NCBI GenBank assembly: GCA_030760725.1
Contig: JASWHV010000010.1
Span: 36,089,760-36,153,759 of the forward strand
From: Neostapfia colusana
Taxonomy: Eukaryota; Streptophyta; Magnoliopsida; Poales; Poaceae
DNA: 64,000 nucleotides
Direction: 5' to 3'
Shown here: one piece after another, positions 41,990 to 54,764 of the stretch
Numbering within the stretch: the stretch's first letter is position 1
How the letters are laid out: each line of letters begins with the position of its first letter
Made by a program: the position numbers and the translations under genes
Notes under the pieces: generated by a model
The model's database searches: none
What the model was told of the DNA's origin: nothing
The model's input: the letters and a program-made list of their open reading frames with translations, nothing else

Positions 41990-44900
41990 TGACACGACCC
42001 CACGGTCTTGTCGAGCCAGGATCACCCTGAGGGGTACTGTGTTGCACAGCACCGAATAACACACTTCAAAGGTACAAAGCGGAAGCAAAACTTTTATTAC
42101 ATAAAGTTTATGAACATTTGTACATCAAAATAAGTCCAGTCTACACTCACGGGCGTAGACTACGCATCAAGTGCACGTTCAGCCCTTGAACGTGTCCTTG
42201 CTAGCACACACGCACACTAACCCTGTGGCGTGCACGACTCCCACTCCACGGGGTTCCCCTCCTGGGGTTCCGTCTCCTCTTCGCGAGTCCCTTATTCATA
42301 GAACCCTGCAAAAGCTTCAAACACAAGAAGTGAGCACGAAGGCTCAGCAAGTCTGACCCGTCTCACCTAAACATGGAACTTCTACATGAGGGGTGATGGG
42401 TTGCATGAGGTAAAAATCATTTGCAAGGACTCGCCTAATTAGTAGAACCTTACTTTCAAGTTTTAGCAGCAGGTTGTGGAAAACCTTACGCTAAGGCACA
42501 TGAGAGAGCCGCAATCAAACCAGAAACGTATTTCTCTCATGTACTTTGCCCAAAGTCGAAAAGAACTTTAGTTAGCTCTAAACTACAGCAAATCATTAGC
42601 AATCAAGTCCATCTTTCAATCAGCAACATTTTAACATGCAACTAGCCTGTTCTTTCTACGTCACGGTACAGTGAACAAGTGGTACTCACTGACCGCGAGG
42701 GACGGCGATTATAATCGATTTACACCTGCAGGGTTACGCGAATAACCCATCACGTACGCCCGTACTCGATGTTGCCTACAACAACCATCACGGACGCCGT
42801 ACGCAACCACCTTTCGCCTGTCAGCCAAATATTGAACCGGTCCCATCGTCCCGGGCAAGAGGTCTCTGCACGCGCATCTCAGTGCCGTCAGCCGATTTAC
42901 ACCTCGAGCTCTCAAGATACCCTCTGAACGACGGGCAATGCCTCAGTACCCGGCTACCCGAGTTACATCGGTTTCCCGGTTCCCATATAGCCGGTAGGTC
43001 TTCGGTACTGTTCTAGCTTGTTCAACAGGCCCGCACACAGCTCGGTCCTCAATCGACACAAGCGGAGCTATAGCACACAGGCCCCAAAGTCCTGCTGCCC
43101 TTACTCCCCGCTCGGTCTCATCTTTCTTGCCATGTGTATCATGTGCTATCTCTACCCGAGTCGAGTGCCTCTAGCCTATGCTCGCGAGTAGTTCCAACTA
43201 CTCGACTTGTACCGAATCCTACCCTAACTTAGCTTTGCATTATCTAACGGGGTTTTGAAATCCTAAACCCAACCCATGGTTTTCTTGGCTATGCAAGTGG
43301 GTTTCCAAACAAGACTCTAATGCAAGTAATAACGATACTCAAGTAAGTGCTCAAAACAATAAAAATTTGTAAAAGGTTAATGCAAACCGGAGCTTGCCTT
43401 GCTGCTCTTGGTCGTAGGCTAGCTGCTCCTCTTGAGTAACGAAGTCTAGGACTTCGGGTTCCTCCTCGACCTTAGCGACTACATGATATACAAGTATATG
43501 TATTAATTTAAATGTATTGGATTGAATTTAAACTTGTGCAGCTTATAAGTCCCACTATACAGACTCACTGACTATGAAACTTTTACTGTGGCTTGGTTAC
43601 AACCTAAACAGAGACTTGGTCAAGTTTTAGTTGCAGCAAAGCTCATTTGGGCCCTCCACAATTAATTATGTACTTGACCTTAATTGAAGGATTTTAGGGT
43701 GTTCTAAGGATTTTCATGAAACAAACTATGACTTTCTGAAAACTAGATTTTCAAAGGGTTCTAATGGAATTGGTCTCACTTAATTTGAAGGTTTCTAACT
43801 ACAGATACGAGCTAAACAATTTCAGAGAAAATTCTGAAAATGTTTCTAAACATTTTCTATTTTCTCTGGAACAGTTTCACTAATCACACCATTAGGTGGA
43901 TCAAATGAGCTCAAATGGATCTGAAATTTTATGGTAGTTCAGGGATATTTTGGTGAACATCCCAGCAAAATTTCAGGATTTTCCTCCAAAGGATTCTCCA
44001 GTTAAAATTCCAAACAGTTTAAACTTTGAGGAATTAATTCTGGAGAATTAAGGAGTTTCATGAAGTGAAACTTGATTTTCTGGAATGTACTCAGAGATCT
44101 AAATCCAACAAAATTTGGTTCACTCAATTTGGAGCTTTCTAGCGAAAGTTATGAGGATTTGAAGTTTGAATAAATCTAAAAATTCGGGGAAAAGTTTAAA
44201 TATGCCGGGGCCAGCGGGGACACGTGTTAAGCGCGGAGCCGACAGCACACTGAGGCCCACAGGTTTTTGGCACGCTCGCACACCTGATCCCGGCCGCAGA
44301 CCGATCCCAATTTAAAGTATCTCCCGCTGACAGCTGGGGTCCACCCTTTCGTCAACCTCCCGCCGCCCGTGCTCTGCCGCCGGGGGACCTCGCCGCAGAG
44401 CTCGCCGGCAGCTTCTGTGGAGCTCCAAACTTCATGATCTTGGCTGCCCCTGCCTACTTTCACTCGGGGAACAGGATTCTGGGGTCAGCTCATCATGACA
44501 ACGGCCGGTACATTGTCGGCGACGAGCCGCCGCCTCGGAAAGACTTCGGCCGTGTCAGCTGACTTCCCTAGCACCTCAACTACTCGAGTAACCGGTCGGG
44601 AAGCATCAGTGGACCTCAGGGAAGGTCGACATGAGCTTGAGGCAGCTCGGGGGAGGCCCGAAGTAGGTCCTCACCGTGCACCCGATGCCTCCCGCATACT
44701 CTGCCATCGGTAAACTTCGAAATACGCCGGGTACAGGGGTTCTCCGGCCAAAGGTTGTGAAGGCAACTTGTGCGTTACCGTGTCTAGCTTGTGTGAGAGC
44801 GGATTGAGGTCCGATAATCCTTTCTAGAGTACGAATTCGATGGAACAGTACCCGAAGGTCGGTCTGTACCTAGAAAGGGGAAAACTGGAAATTCGCTGCT

Positions 44901-46021
44901 GGTGAGCAAACACTCGGGCTGTGGCTCGGGGGTGAGCAGCACCGGTCACCAGCGCGTCCAAGGGCGCCTTGGCTCCGGCGTGACAACGCCCCAGTTGGGC
45001 TGTCCACGGGAGCCCGAACTGCGGCGGCGTTAGGTCAGTGAATTAAGCTCTCGGTATAGCCGAGATCGACCGGTTTTAGCTGAATTCTAGCCACAGGGAA
45101 GAAGGAGGAAGGTTCCTAGTACCTTGCCGTAGCTCTGGAGGGGACGGGAAGGCTGCGATCGGCGCTCCCGATTTGTTCCAAGCGGCGGAAGGAGTTGTTC
45201 CGGCGCTGTGTTCTTGCGGGGGAAGAAACTGGCGAGGCTTCAGCCGAGGAGGGGGGGCGCCTTAAGAAGGCTCTGAACCGCCTCATGCACCCGCGTGACC
45301 AAGCAGCTGCTGGCGCGGCGGCTCCCCTCGGTGGCGATCGCAGCGGCGGCTCGGCGACCCGAGTGAGAAAAGTCTCGGTTGAATCCTCTCTGTGGCTGAC
45401 ATGTGGGTCCCACCCAGGGTTTTAACCTCTGAAATTCACTCCTAATCACTGTTGTAAACAGTGAGCCCCAAAATACCCATGGTGATTCAAATTATTCACC
45501 CATGAGCCATTTGAATTGATTAGAATTCAAATTGGGTTCGGTTTGAATGAATTTCAGCACATGTTCAGTTTGAAATTCAAATAAAGTTTGAATTTGCCCC
45601 ACTTAGCTCATGTCAAGATCAACTCCAAATGGAGTGAAAATTGGTGTGTGAGCTCACAAAAATGTGCTTAATAACAATATGCCTCCCACTTTTGAATTCA
45701 TGGGATAAAATCAGTTTGAATTTGAATATGGTTTCAAACTGCCCTCTTTCTAGCTATACCCAAAATGGCCTCAAAAAGGTTTTGAATTTGGGTGAAACTT
45801 GGCATGGACATCTCTAACAATGTGTAGGAGTTTTCATATGCCCAGCCCCTCTATATCACATGTGGGAAATACTACTTTTGCAATATGTGAGTTTGTTCTC
45901 TAATGAGCATGTTGATGGTGGTTACTTGCTCTTCATTTGTGTTCATCAACTTTCCTCAAATGAGGTGTGTGTGTATGGTGATGAACACTTCAAATATGTG
46001 TCAAAAACTGAGGCCCTTACA
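41990..46021 (-). mobile_element. 3' LTR of H2 (family 2)
   Basis: 4032 bases from TGACACGACC (41990) to GGCCCTTACA (46021), next to the purine tract and pol of H2. Its GC-rich middle (about 44200-45400) aligns with B rather than C, so family 2 has at least two LTR subtypes. The mini-gene internal exon 43398-43478 is open; the terminal exon 42217-42305 has a TAA at its fourth or fifth codon. No other gene is seen. Confidence 0.9.
42217..43478 (-). pseudogene. LTR mini-gene, H2 copy (stop in last exon)
   Basis: Internal exon 43398-43478 (81 bases) reads A-K-V-E-E-E-P-E-V-L-D-F-V-T with Q for P before E-E-Q-L. It ends at the GC donor CAAG|GCAAGC. Terminal exon 42217-42305 has F-Y-E then TAA where intact copies have GAG/GAA. 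The 92-base-scale exon boundaries match C exactly in phase. Confidence 0.45.
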
Positions 46022-46034
46022 TTCCTCCACCCTT
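46022..46034 (-). other. Polypurine tract of H2
   Basis: Minus-strand AAGGGTGGAGGAA immediately before the 3' LTR. Same position as in C. Confidence 0.75.
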
Positions 46035-46090
46035 AAAGAAATCTCGTCCGGAGATTATAAGGTGAAAATGAGAGAGAGGACGGTGGAAAA

Positions 46091-48996
46091 TTACGGGATA
46101 TGCGACGTGAAAAAGTTTGGGGTAGTTAGCGCGAAGAAATCCTTCGCTCTCCCATGTTGCTTCGTCCATGGAGTGATTATTCCATAGAACTTTGTAGAAC
46201 CACAACGTACGGTTGCGTGTGGTTCGGGCCTTTTCATCAATAATCTGCACCTGTTCCTCCCGATAGGTGAGATCTGGTTGCAGTTCTTCAATGTCTTCCA
46301 GCTGAATGGTAGTTGATAGCTTGAGACACTTCCTCAGCTGGGAAATAAGAAAGACGTCGTACACACCGGAAAGTGCTTATGGTAATTCCAGCTGGTATGC
46401 TACCGATCCACATCTTTCTGTAATCTGAAATGGACCGATGAATCGGGGTGCCAACTTTCCTCTCACCCCGAATCTGTTTACACCCTTCATTGGAGACACA
46501 CGTAGATATACGTGATCCCCCACTTCGAATTGTAATGGGCGTCTTCTTCGGTCCGCATACTGTTTTTGACGGGATTGAGCGGCTTTTAGGTTCGCTTGAA
46601 TCAGTCGAACCTTTTCTTCCGCGTTGTTGACAAGGTCAATCCCGAAGGTAACCCTTTCGCTAGACTCACACCAATTCAGTGGTGTGCGGCATTTTCTTCC
46701 GTATAGCGCCTCGTAGGGCGCCATCTTGATGCTGGCTTGGTACCCATTGTTGTACGAGAACTCAGCTTACGGCAAGTGATCATCCCAATTCTTGCCGTGG
46801 TTGATAGCGCAAGCTCATAACATGTCTTCTAAGATCTGATTTACCCGCTTGGTTTGCCCATCCGTCTGCGGGTGGTATGCTGAACTACGGATCAGCTTCG
46901 TCCCCAAGGCAGCGTGCAGCTGCTCCCAAAAACGGGACACAAATAAAGTGCCCCGATCCGATATGATGGTACGGGGTACGCCATACAAGCATAGGATCCG
47001 GGAGATGTACAGTTCAGCGTACTTCTTGGCGTTGTAATTGGTGTTGACCAGGATGAAATGGGCAACTTTGGTGAGCCGGTCGACGATCACCCACACGGAA
47101 TCATGTTTTTGAAAGGTGGTGGGTAAACCGACGGTGAAGTCCATGCTCACATCCTCCCACTTCCAGGTAGGAACGCCCAGTGGTTGTAGCAGTCCCGATT
47201 TCCGCATATGGTCTGCCTTCACCCTTCGACATGTATCACACTCGGACACGTACTTGGCGATCTCCCGCTTCATCCATGTACACCAAAACATGCTTCTGAG
47301 TTCTTGATACATTATATTGCTGCCGGGGTGAATAGAAAACTTTGACAAGTGAGCCTCATCAAAGATTTTCTTCCGTAACTCCGGGTTACGGGGTACGACG
47401 ATCCGGTCCTTGAACCATAGGACGCCGTCTCCATCCTTCCGGAAACATTTCAACTCCCCACTGTCTACACGTCTCCGCAAATGCAACATACCCTTGTCAT
47501 ATTTCTGAGCAGCCGCTATTTCTTCACGGATGGTGGGGATCAAAGCTAGGTTGTAGAGAGCTCCGTGTGGAATCACATGTAGCGGTGGTTCGCTCTCTTC
47601 CAACGGTGTGATGGTCAGATTGTTGACGTGTGACTTGTGGCTCAGCGCATCTACCACTACGTTTGCCTTGCCCGGATGATAATGATCTTTATTTCGTAAT
47701 CCTTTATAAATTCTAACCATCTTCGCTGCCTCATGTTCAACTCCTTCTGAGTGAATATGTACTTGAGGCTTTTGTGGTCAGTATATAAATGTACGAGGTT
47801 ACCGAGTAGGTAGTGCCTCCATATTTTCAGTGCAAGTACCACGGCAGCGAGCTCCAAATCGTGAGTTGGATAATTTTTCTCATGGTTTCTAAGCTGCCGT
47901 GACCCATACGCGACCACCCTTCGGTCTTGCATCAGCACACATCCGAGCCCAATGCCGGATGCATCGCAGTACACATCCAACGGTTTTGTGGTGTCTGGCT
48001 GCGCCAAAACCGGTGCTGATGTCAGGTGCTTGACTAAATCCTTGAATGCTGCTTCACATGCTGGACCCCAAACATATTTGGTAGCCTTCTTCAGCAGCTC
48101 CGTCATAGGCTTGGCAATCTTCGAGAAGTTTGGAATGAACCTCCGATAATATCCCGCGAGTCCGAGGAAACTCCGTACCTCTTGAACAGTTCTCAGGGAT
48201 TTCCAATTCAGCACTTGAGTGATCTTGCTCGGATCCACAGCGATACCCTCCGCTGAGATGATATGCCCGAGAAAAGGCATTTGCGATATCCAAAACTCGC
48301 ATTTGCTGAATTTCGCGTATAACTTGTGATCCCGCAGCCGTTGCAAAACTATACGTAGATGCTTCTTGTGATCTTCCTCCGACTTGGAATATACCAGGAT
48401 GTAGACGATGAAGACCACGACAAACTTGTCCAGCTCCGGCATGAATACCGAGTTCATCAATTACATGAAGTGAGCTGGAGCATTGGTGAGGCCGAAGGAC
48501 ATGACCAGGTACTCATAAAGTCCATACCTCGTTGAGAAAGCTGTCTTTGGAATGTCCTCCGCTCTTATCTTAATCTGATGGTACCCAGATCTTAAGTACA
48601 TCTTGGAAAAGATCTTCGCTTCGACCAACTGATCAAACAACATCTCGATCCGTGGCAACGGGTACTTGTTTTTGATGGTTACGGCATTTAATGGACGATA
48701 GTCCTCGCAAAGCCGCAACGTCTCATCCCTCTTCTTTACAAATAATGCCGAACAGCCCCATGGAGAGGAGCTCGGCCTAATAAAACCCTTTTCCAGGAGG
48801 TCCGTGAGCTGAGTCTTCATTTCAGCCAACACCTTGGGCGCCATCTTGTACGGCCTTCGGGATATTGGCATGGTTCCCGGTGCAAGTTCAATCTTGAACT
48901 CCACCTCTCTATCGGGCGGCATCCCCGGTAAATCATCCGGGAACACATCAGGGAACTCTCAGACCACAGGAATATCTTCCAATCTGATTGTTGTGG
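46091..48996 (-). pseudogene. pol of H2: RT, RNase H, integrase, chromodomain (disabled)
   Basis: Collinear with C from just before the RT (VFPDDLPGMPPDREVEF) to the chromodomain. Gag and protease are missing because LTR I starts at 48997. Damage: TAA near 48461 (Tyr in C), a 1-base deletion near 47690 that shifts frame, TGA near 46815 (Arg), TAA at 46377 (Glu) and an insertion near 46120 at the C terminus. All three RT catalytic Asp residues are replaced: VDL reads M-Y-L (48596-48598), and FIDD reads F-I-V-Y (48401-48406). The integrase zinc finger is readable with C-D-T-C as R-R-V-K context. Non-functional. Confidence 0.92.
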
Positions 48997-49232
48997 TGTC
49001 ACACCCGGTTTTTCCAAAGAACAACAAAGTGAATATCACATGTATGCCAGGATCATTTTCTCATACATGTGATGACAAATAGTGAAGCATCATTTATTAC
49101 AAGCCAGGTGTCGAATATAAATAAGTCTTACATAGCAAATGTCTCGATGGACAATAATAAGTAAATAAACTAGCAGCGGAATATTATTCTTGAGGGCTCC
49201 GTCACAGGCGTTGCCCGGGGGTCTTCATGAAC

Positions 49233-51736
49233 CTAGAAACCTGCTTCGGGTCCAAAATCTTGGTCATTATACACCACCTCACTATCTTGACCTGAGCAGC
49301 AATATAAACAACAAATATGCAAGGTTGCGTACCGATGGTACTCAGCAAGTGTGGGAAAGTTATGTCATGCATGGCTAGAACAAGGGGAGGTTGAACTCAT
49401 GGTTAAAGCACTACGCAGTTAATACCTATCACCTTAGCTTATAAGCACCTACATTACTACACAGGTGAAATGGTCCCAATCTCCCATAACCATAACATCA
49501 TTTCCAATGTTAAGCTCACCGCTTAACATCCACAACTTCCAAAACCATCAATCCTCTAATCATGAATAATTCCAAGCCGCTCTTGACCGTGAGCACGGTT
49601 GTCATGACAGTTTTGACTCTGCAGAGTTTGCACCACTGTACCCACATGTAGTGATTTCATCCCCCGTTGCCGGGTGGACTAAAAGAACCTCCATTATGCC
49701 AGTGGCTACGAACTACATTCACACTTCCCAGGTGTGTAGCCAGGAGATCACTACGAAGCCTTTACAAAGGGATTCCCGACGAGCGTGGGCCACTGAGGTT
49801 TCACCCCTAACAGCATACAAGAGGCTCCAACCCTGCTGCAGTGGCCCCCTCTTGAGCCTTGCGGTTCATATGGTAGTCCAGCTGACACCTATTCCCCGCA
49901 CCATCCAACACACCCATACTACGCCAGGGATACACCTAATTAATTGGCCAAGCTGCCCCATCTCAGCATGTGGTTGGCACGGTAAAGCCAGGTTACCTGC
50001 TCCATGAACCGGTCCTTAGGATCCAGGCAAGTACTAAACACAAACCCGAGTCTCGTGCACCCAACACCAACCAAAACATCAAACTTGCCTTGATCCCTAC
50101 CTCTACATAACTCATAATATCTAATTCAAGAGTATGGTAAAATAAACTGATGATCCCATATCCCAAATATCCCATTCTAAGCATGGCTAAGCATATGCAT
50201 AATAATAAATGACATGATAAAATAAATCCCAACCCAAGCTACAAGGAAACAAGGTAATGCAATTCTAGGGAAACTTCCTAGCATGGGTTTCATATTTTCA
50301 ATTGACAATGCAAATAATTCTATCTACACATCCTAGTATAGGATCAAAGTGGTCAAGGACACTTGCCTCCTTCCTGCTGCTCTTGGAATGGGTAGTCCTG
50401 TTCTTGGAAAGGAAGAACTTGCTCTGGAGCAGGTTCTACATCATACCATCACACATAGCAAAAGAAAAACAACAATCCATAAGACATAGTTCACACTTCC
50501 ACTTCATACAAACCACACATTCACATGTATAAAAGCCATTCACAACTTCTATGTGTTGTGTTTACCCTATGTGTGTTGACCTTTGGCTTACATGCACTTT
50601 TAATCATGTGTATATGATTCCTACTATTGTATTCACATTTATACTTGCATACTATATATATGAGTTTCCAATTTAAATAAATTCCTTATATTCAATTACT
50701 ACACCTTTTAGCTACCAAGTATGCATGAAAGGTATTTTCCTTCTCCATATGTGTCTTCAGAACTTCTACCAACCCTAAACTGAATTCTTTGGATTTTGGA
50801 ATCTTCATTTATCATTTTCTAATTATTTATACCTAGCTTGCTATATTTTCAAATTTACTTCCTATGCTTAAATGTGTACTTTATTATGAAAATAGTAAGA
50901 CACATCATCTAAACAGAATAGGTTCTGATCCAAAATAGTTAATAATATATTTTTGATCTTTTCCTCTGATGTAAACTATTCTACATTTATTTTTCTAATT
51001 TTCAGAATTATTCTCTACTTAAAAATGTGTCCCTATAACTAATAAATGTGAATAATAAATTAAACTGATTCATTTCAGCCAAAAATCTATTTTTATCTCA
51101 CTCCAAGGTTTTCTAAGTACTGGGAAAGTTTTTAATTTGAATTTGACAATATGTTTGTCCCACCTTTTAAATTTTAAATACTAGCCACATATTCAATTTC
51201 CTAAATTTAATATCAAATAAGGTTAAAAAGGTAAACTCACCCCACTACAGGGTCTATAATATTATTTTAAGAATTTTCAGGGGTCTAGCTACACATAACA
51301 GAGGGGTTTTCCCTAATTTTTATTAAGTCCAGGGGCTAAAACTGATTTTTAAATGAATTTATATGATTTTCTGAAGTTCTAGGGGCTAGATCAGAAGTTT
51401 CCGGGGCTAGCTCTTATTTCCCGAGAACCCCAGGGGGTAGCGCGTAAGAATTCCAGTCTTTATAACGCGGGGCTGACGTGGACCGTCCGATTTAAAACAG
51501 ACGGCTGAGATTATAACGTCGAACCGGTACGAGGGGATTTAAACTCTACCGTGCGATTTAAAATAAATGGCGCACAAGCGGCCACGTCGCTTTGATCGAG
51601 CGCGGGCGGCGCTGCCCGGCGGCGCACGGCGGCGGGAGGCGGCGATCTCGCCGGAGAGTTTCGGGTCTTCGTCAATTCTTCCTAGAACTGTGATTTTATG
51701 GCATTGATCGGTAGAGGGGAGGTCGGGGATCTCACC
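49233..51736 (-). CDS. Possible spliced LTR mini-gene, family-4 copy
   Basis: First exon ends at CACGAG|GTGAGATC (51736/51735); in phase 1 it is open for about 30 codons upstream (ending D-L-R-A-Q-E-N-P-R) but has no ATG before a TAA. Second exon 50435-50367 (69 bases): acceptor TGATGTAG, GC donor GGAG|GCAAGTG; reads EPAPEQVLPFQEQDYPFQE then Q-Q-E-G. Third exon 49291-49233 (59 bases): acceptor GCTGCTCAG, reads G-Q-D-S-E-V-V-Y-N-D-Q-D-F and stops TAG. All three join in one frame with phases 1 and 1. Acidic and Gln-rich, like the other families although the residues differ. Start unresolved; no function known. Confidence 0.45.
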
Positions 51737-51966
51737 TCGTGGGTTTTCTTGAGCGCGGAGGTCCTGGAAGGCGGTCGGCGCTGTGTTTGAGCCGCAAACC
51801 ACCGAGTTTTCTGCACCTGTGCGGTTCCCCGGAGGCGGTGGATCAAGACTAGCGAGTTAGATCAGAATATCCGAGCGAAGATCGAGCAGAATTTGCCGGA
51901 GAAACCCGGGTTCTCACCGGAGAGAAAAACGGCGGATCGTGGGGGGGAAACGGGACGATGCCGAGG

Positions 51967-51974
51967 TTTTTATA
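51967..51974 (-). promoter_or_regulatory. TATA box of LTR I
   Basis: TATAAAAA on the minus strand in CCCGTCTATAAAAACCTCGG, upstream of the first candidate exon. Context and spacing fit an LTR core promoter. Confidence 0.65.
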
Positions 51975-52359
51975 GACGGGGGAGGGCGGCGTGTTAGTTT
52001 AGATCGAGTTGGAGTCCTCCGGAACCAGAATTCGGGCGGAAATCCGGTCGGTTAAGATCGCGCGCGCGCGGGGAAACAGTCCGGGGTCGGTGCGATCGGG
52101 AGGTTGGGGATGACAGGTGGGTCTCGCATGTCTGTGAGAGGGAACGGCGCGCGGCTGCTGGCTGGCGCGGGGTTTGGGTGGGCCGGCTGGTGGGTTTCGT
52201 CCCACTGGCCGAGAAGGTTTGTTTTTTCTTTTTCTTTTTCTTTTTCATTTCTGTTTTGAGTTTAATTTGAATTCCAGTTTGAATTTGAATTTTTGCAACA
52301 CATGCAATACATCCAAAATTTTTTAAATTCCCCTCTCGACAGGATTTTGGGGTGTTACA

Positions 52360-53264
52360 ATCGGCTGGCGGCACTGAGATGCGCGTGCAGAGACCTCTTG
52401 CTCGGAACGGTGGGACCGGTTCAATATTTGGCTAACGGGTGAAAGGTGGTTGCGTACGGCGTCCGTGATGGTTGCTGTAGGCAACATCGAGTACGGGCGT
52501 ACGCGACGGGTTGTTCGGGTAACCCTGCAGGTGTAAATCGATTATAATCGCCGTCCCTCACGGTCAGTGAGTACCACTTGTTCACTGTACCATGACGTAG
52601 AATGAACAGGCTAGTTACATGTTAAAATGTTTCTGATTGAAAGATGGACTTTGATTGTTAATGATTTGTTGTAGTTTAGAGCTAACTAAAGTTATTTTCA
52701 ACTTTGGCAAAGTACATGAGAGAAATGCGTTTCTTGTTTGATTGCGGCTCTCTCATGTGCCTTAGCGTAAGGTTCTCCACAACCTGCTGCTAAAACTTGA
52801 AAGTAAGGTTCCACTAATTAGGCGAGTCCTTGCAACTTATTTTACCTCATGTACCTATCACCCCTCATGTAGAAGTTTCATGTTTAGGAGAGACGGGTCA
52901 GTCTTGCTGAGCCTTCGTGCTCACTGCATGTGTTTGAAGCTTTTGCAGGGTTCTATGAGGAAGGGACTCACGAGGAGGTGACGGAACCCCAGGAGGAGAA
53001 CCCCGTCGAGTGGGAGTCGTGCACGCCGCCGTGTTAGTATTTGTGCGTGCTTGCGGGGACATGTTCACGGGCTGAACGTGAACTCGATGCGTAGTCTACG
53101 CCCGTGAGTGTAGATTGAACATATTTTGTTGTACAAATGTTCATAAACCTCTTTATGAAAAAACTTTGCTTCCGCTTTGTACCATTGATGTGTGTTATCC
53201 GGTGGTGTGCAACGCAGCACCCCTCAGCGTGATACTGGCTCGACAAGACCGTGGAATCGTGTCA
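52360..53264 (+). mobile_element. 3' part of 5' LTR of D (family 2)
   Basis: Begins mid-LTR at ATCGGCTGGCGG directly after LTR I and ends at ATCGTGTCA (53264). It includes the open terminal exon of the mini-gene at 52949-53037 (FYEEGTHEEV..., EWESCTPPC, TAG) after CTTTTGCAG. The internal exon has been lost with the LTR's 5' part. Confidence 0.87.
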
Positions 53265-53268
53265 GCGT

Positions 53269-53280
53269 TGGTATCAGAGC
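53269..53280 (+). other. Primer-binding site of D
   Basis: TGGTATCAGAGC, four bases after the LTR end (GCGT; one T more than in C). Confidence 0.9.
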
Positions 53281-54764
53281 TCGCTTGAGGTTTAACGCCC
53301 TAAACGGGACATCTTTTCAAAAATCCAGTGAGGAACGAGTTAGTAGCCAATATAAGGATGTTATTAGTGTATAGAAAGTGGCATACTAACCTATTTGCTT
53401 ATGTCGGATAATCGTGCATCTCGGGACGGTTAATGTCTTGGGGGGTGCACGTAAGCGCTGTCCACTAGTGCGCACAAGCTGAAGGGTGGAGCCCCACGGG
53501 TGGCAGGTAACCCGACCCGCATTGTTATCCTCTACGACTCTTCATGTCGTTTGGGGTATTCTAGCAACGTCTGTCCCTGGCGTGCGTGGTGCAATTTGGG
53601 AGACCCCGTCACGTGGTCAGTAACCTGAACACGTAGCTCAAGGCGTGTTTGGCTTGAGAACATCTGGGCGAGTGATGACAGCCGGGTGTATGAACTGTAT
53701 GGATACCGGGCTCGGTGTGCATCCGAGTCTGATGATTGGTTGAGTTATCTGCAGGTAGTCTAACCACAAAACGGTAGATGTGTAGCATCCGTGTGCGGGA
53801 GACGCTTAGTGCCACTGAAATAACGAAGCCGGCAAGTCCGGTATAGGGTTTTCTTTGTGAGGATGTAGTACAGACATGATCTGGTGACGCATCGACGTCA
53901 CACTCCATTAAATGAGCCACTTCATTATAAAACTTGAAAGTTTTAATCCAAAGCATTAAAACTTGATTTAACTTCTTCCCTTAATCAGGATATTCAAAGT
54001 TAACAAGTTTTCAACTTATAGGATACTAAGGACAGCGTCCCCTGTTTTCAGCTGAATTAAGGCTGAAGTTAATCAGAGGTTAGAGGTTGAGTTATTTCGA
54101 GGTTGGGGTCATATGATACATTTCTGGAAAGCTTTGGAAGATCTTTACAACTTTTCTGTTGATGTCCAGAGGTGTTTCATCCCTTAACCAATCGAAAAAT
54201 GCAGTAGAGGGGAAACTGTCCAGAAAACAGGGCAGAGCAAACACTCTCTGTAAACTCTCTGTAAATTGAGCATAACTTCCTGCATAAAAATCTACAAATA
54301 GAAAATGAGGTAGTTATGAAAAGTTCATGAGATGGGTTACAACTTTGTAACAGAAATATTTGTCAGATTTGGAACATAATTAACTGGAATTCTTGGATCA
54401 AGTCAGTACCTAAAGTAGGGAGGTGCTGTCCAATTTTCTCCAGAAATTCTGTTAACTTTAACATATCATAACTTTTGAACCAAGACGGATATGAGTCCAA
54501 GAAAATACTTTCTGGAAAGCTATTGAAGTTAGCTTTAACTTTGATGTTGAGATAAGGAATTGGTTTTGCCTTTAGCAGGGCCGAAATCAGGTTGAAATGG
54601 AAACTGGTCAGGGCTGTCATGTTGGACAGCAGATCAGCAGTCAAATTTGTTTAAATTTGAACTAGGATTCCAAGTCTTATGAGTTCAATGACATGTTTTA
54701 TGTTATAACTCAATGGTTTACTTTTAAAATAAATATTTGACATTTCTCAAATATGTTTTTACAG
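53281..54764 (+). other. Leader of D between PBS and ORF0
   Basis: About 1.5 kb aligned with the C leader; no gene seen. It contains TTATCTGCAG|GTAGTCTAACC (donor-like, G at 53755) and ends AAATATGTTTTTACAG|ATG, acceptor-like. Confidence 0.6.

Larger units (their letters stand above)
48997..52359 (-). mobile_element. Solo LTR of family 4 (I)
   Basis: Sense start TGTAACACCCC (52359) and end GGGTGTGACA (48997), about 3.36 kb, with no internal domain attached on either side. TATAAAAA lies at 51967-51974. The left flank TGTGG and right flank ATCGG do not match, and the two flanks belong to different elements (H2 pol and D LTR). Its 49570-49990 block resembles the family-1 intronic block (3460-3830 in A). 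A pyrimidine-rich TTTTTC microsatellite lies at about 52217-52245. A three-exon version of the LTR mini-gene can be drawn. AT-rich 50500-51400 holds no gene I can support. Confidence 0.85.

Noticed and set aside
50500..51400. Host gene in the AT-rich part of LTR I
   Set aside because: No open frame of note and no conserved motif; it lies within the LTR between TATA box and second exon, or is intron of the LTR mini-gene.
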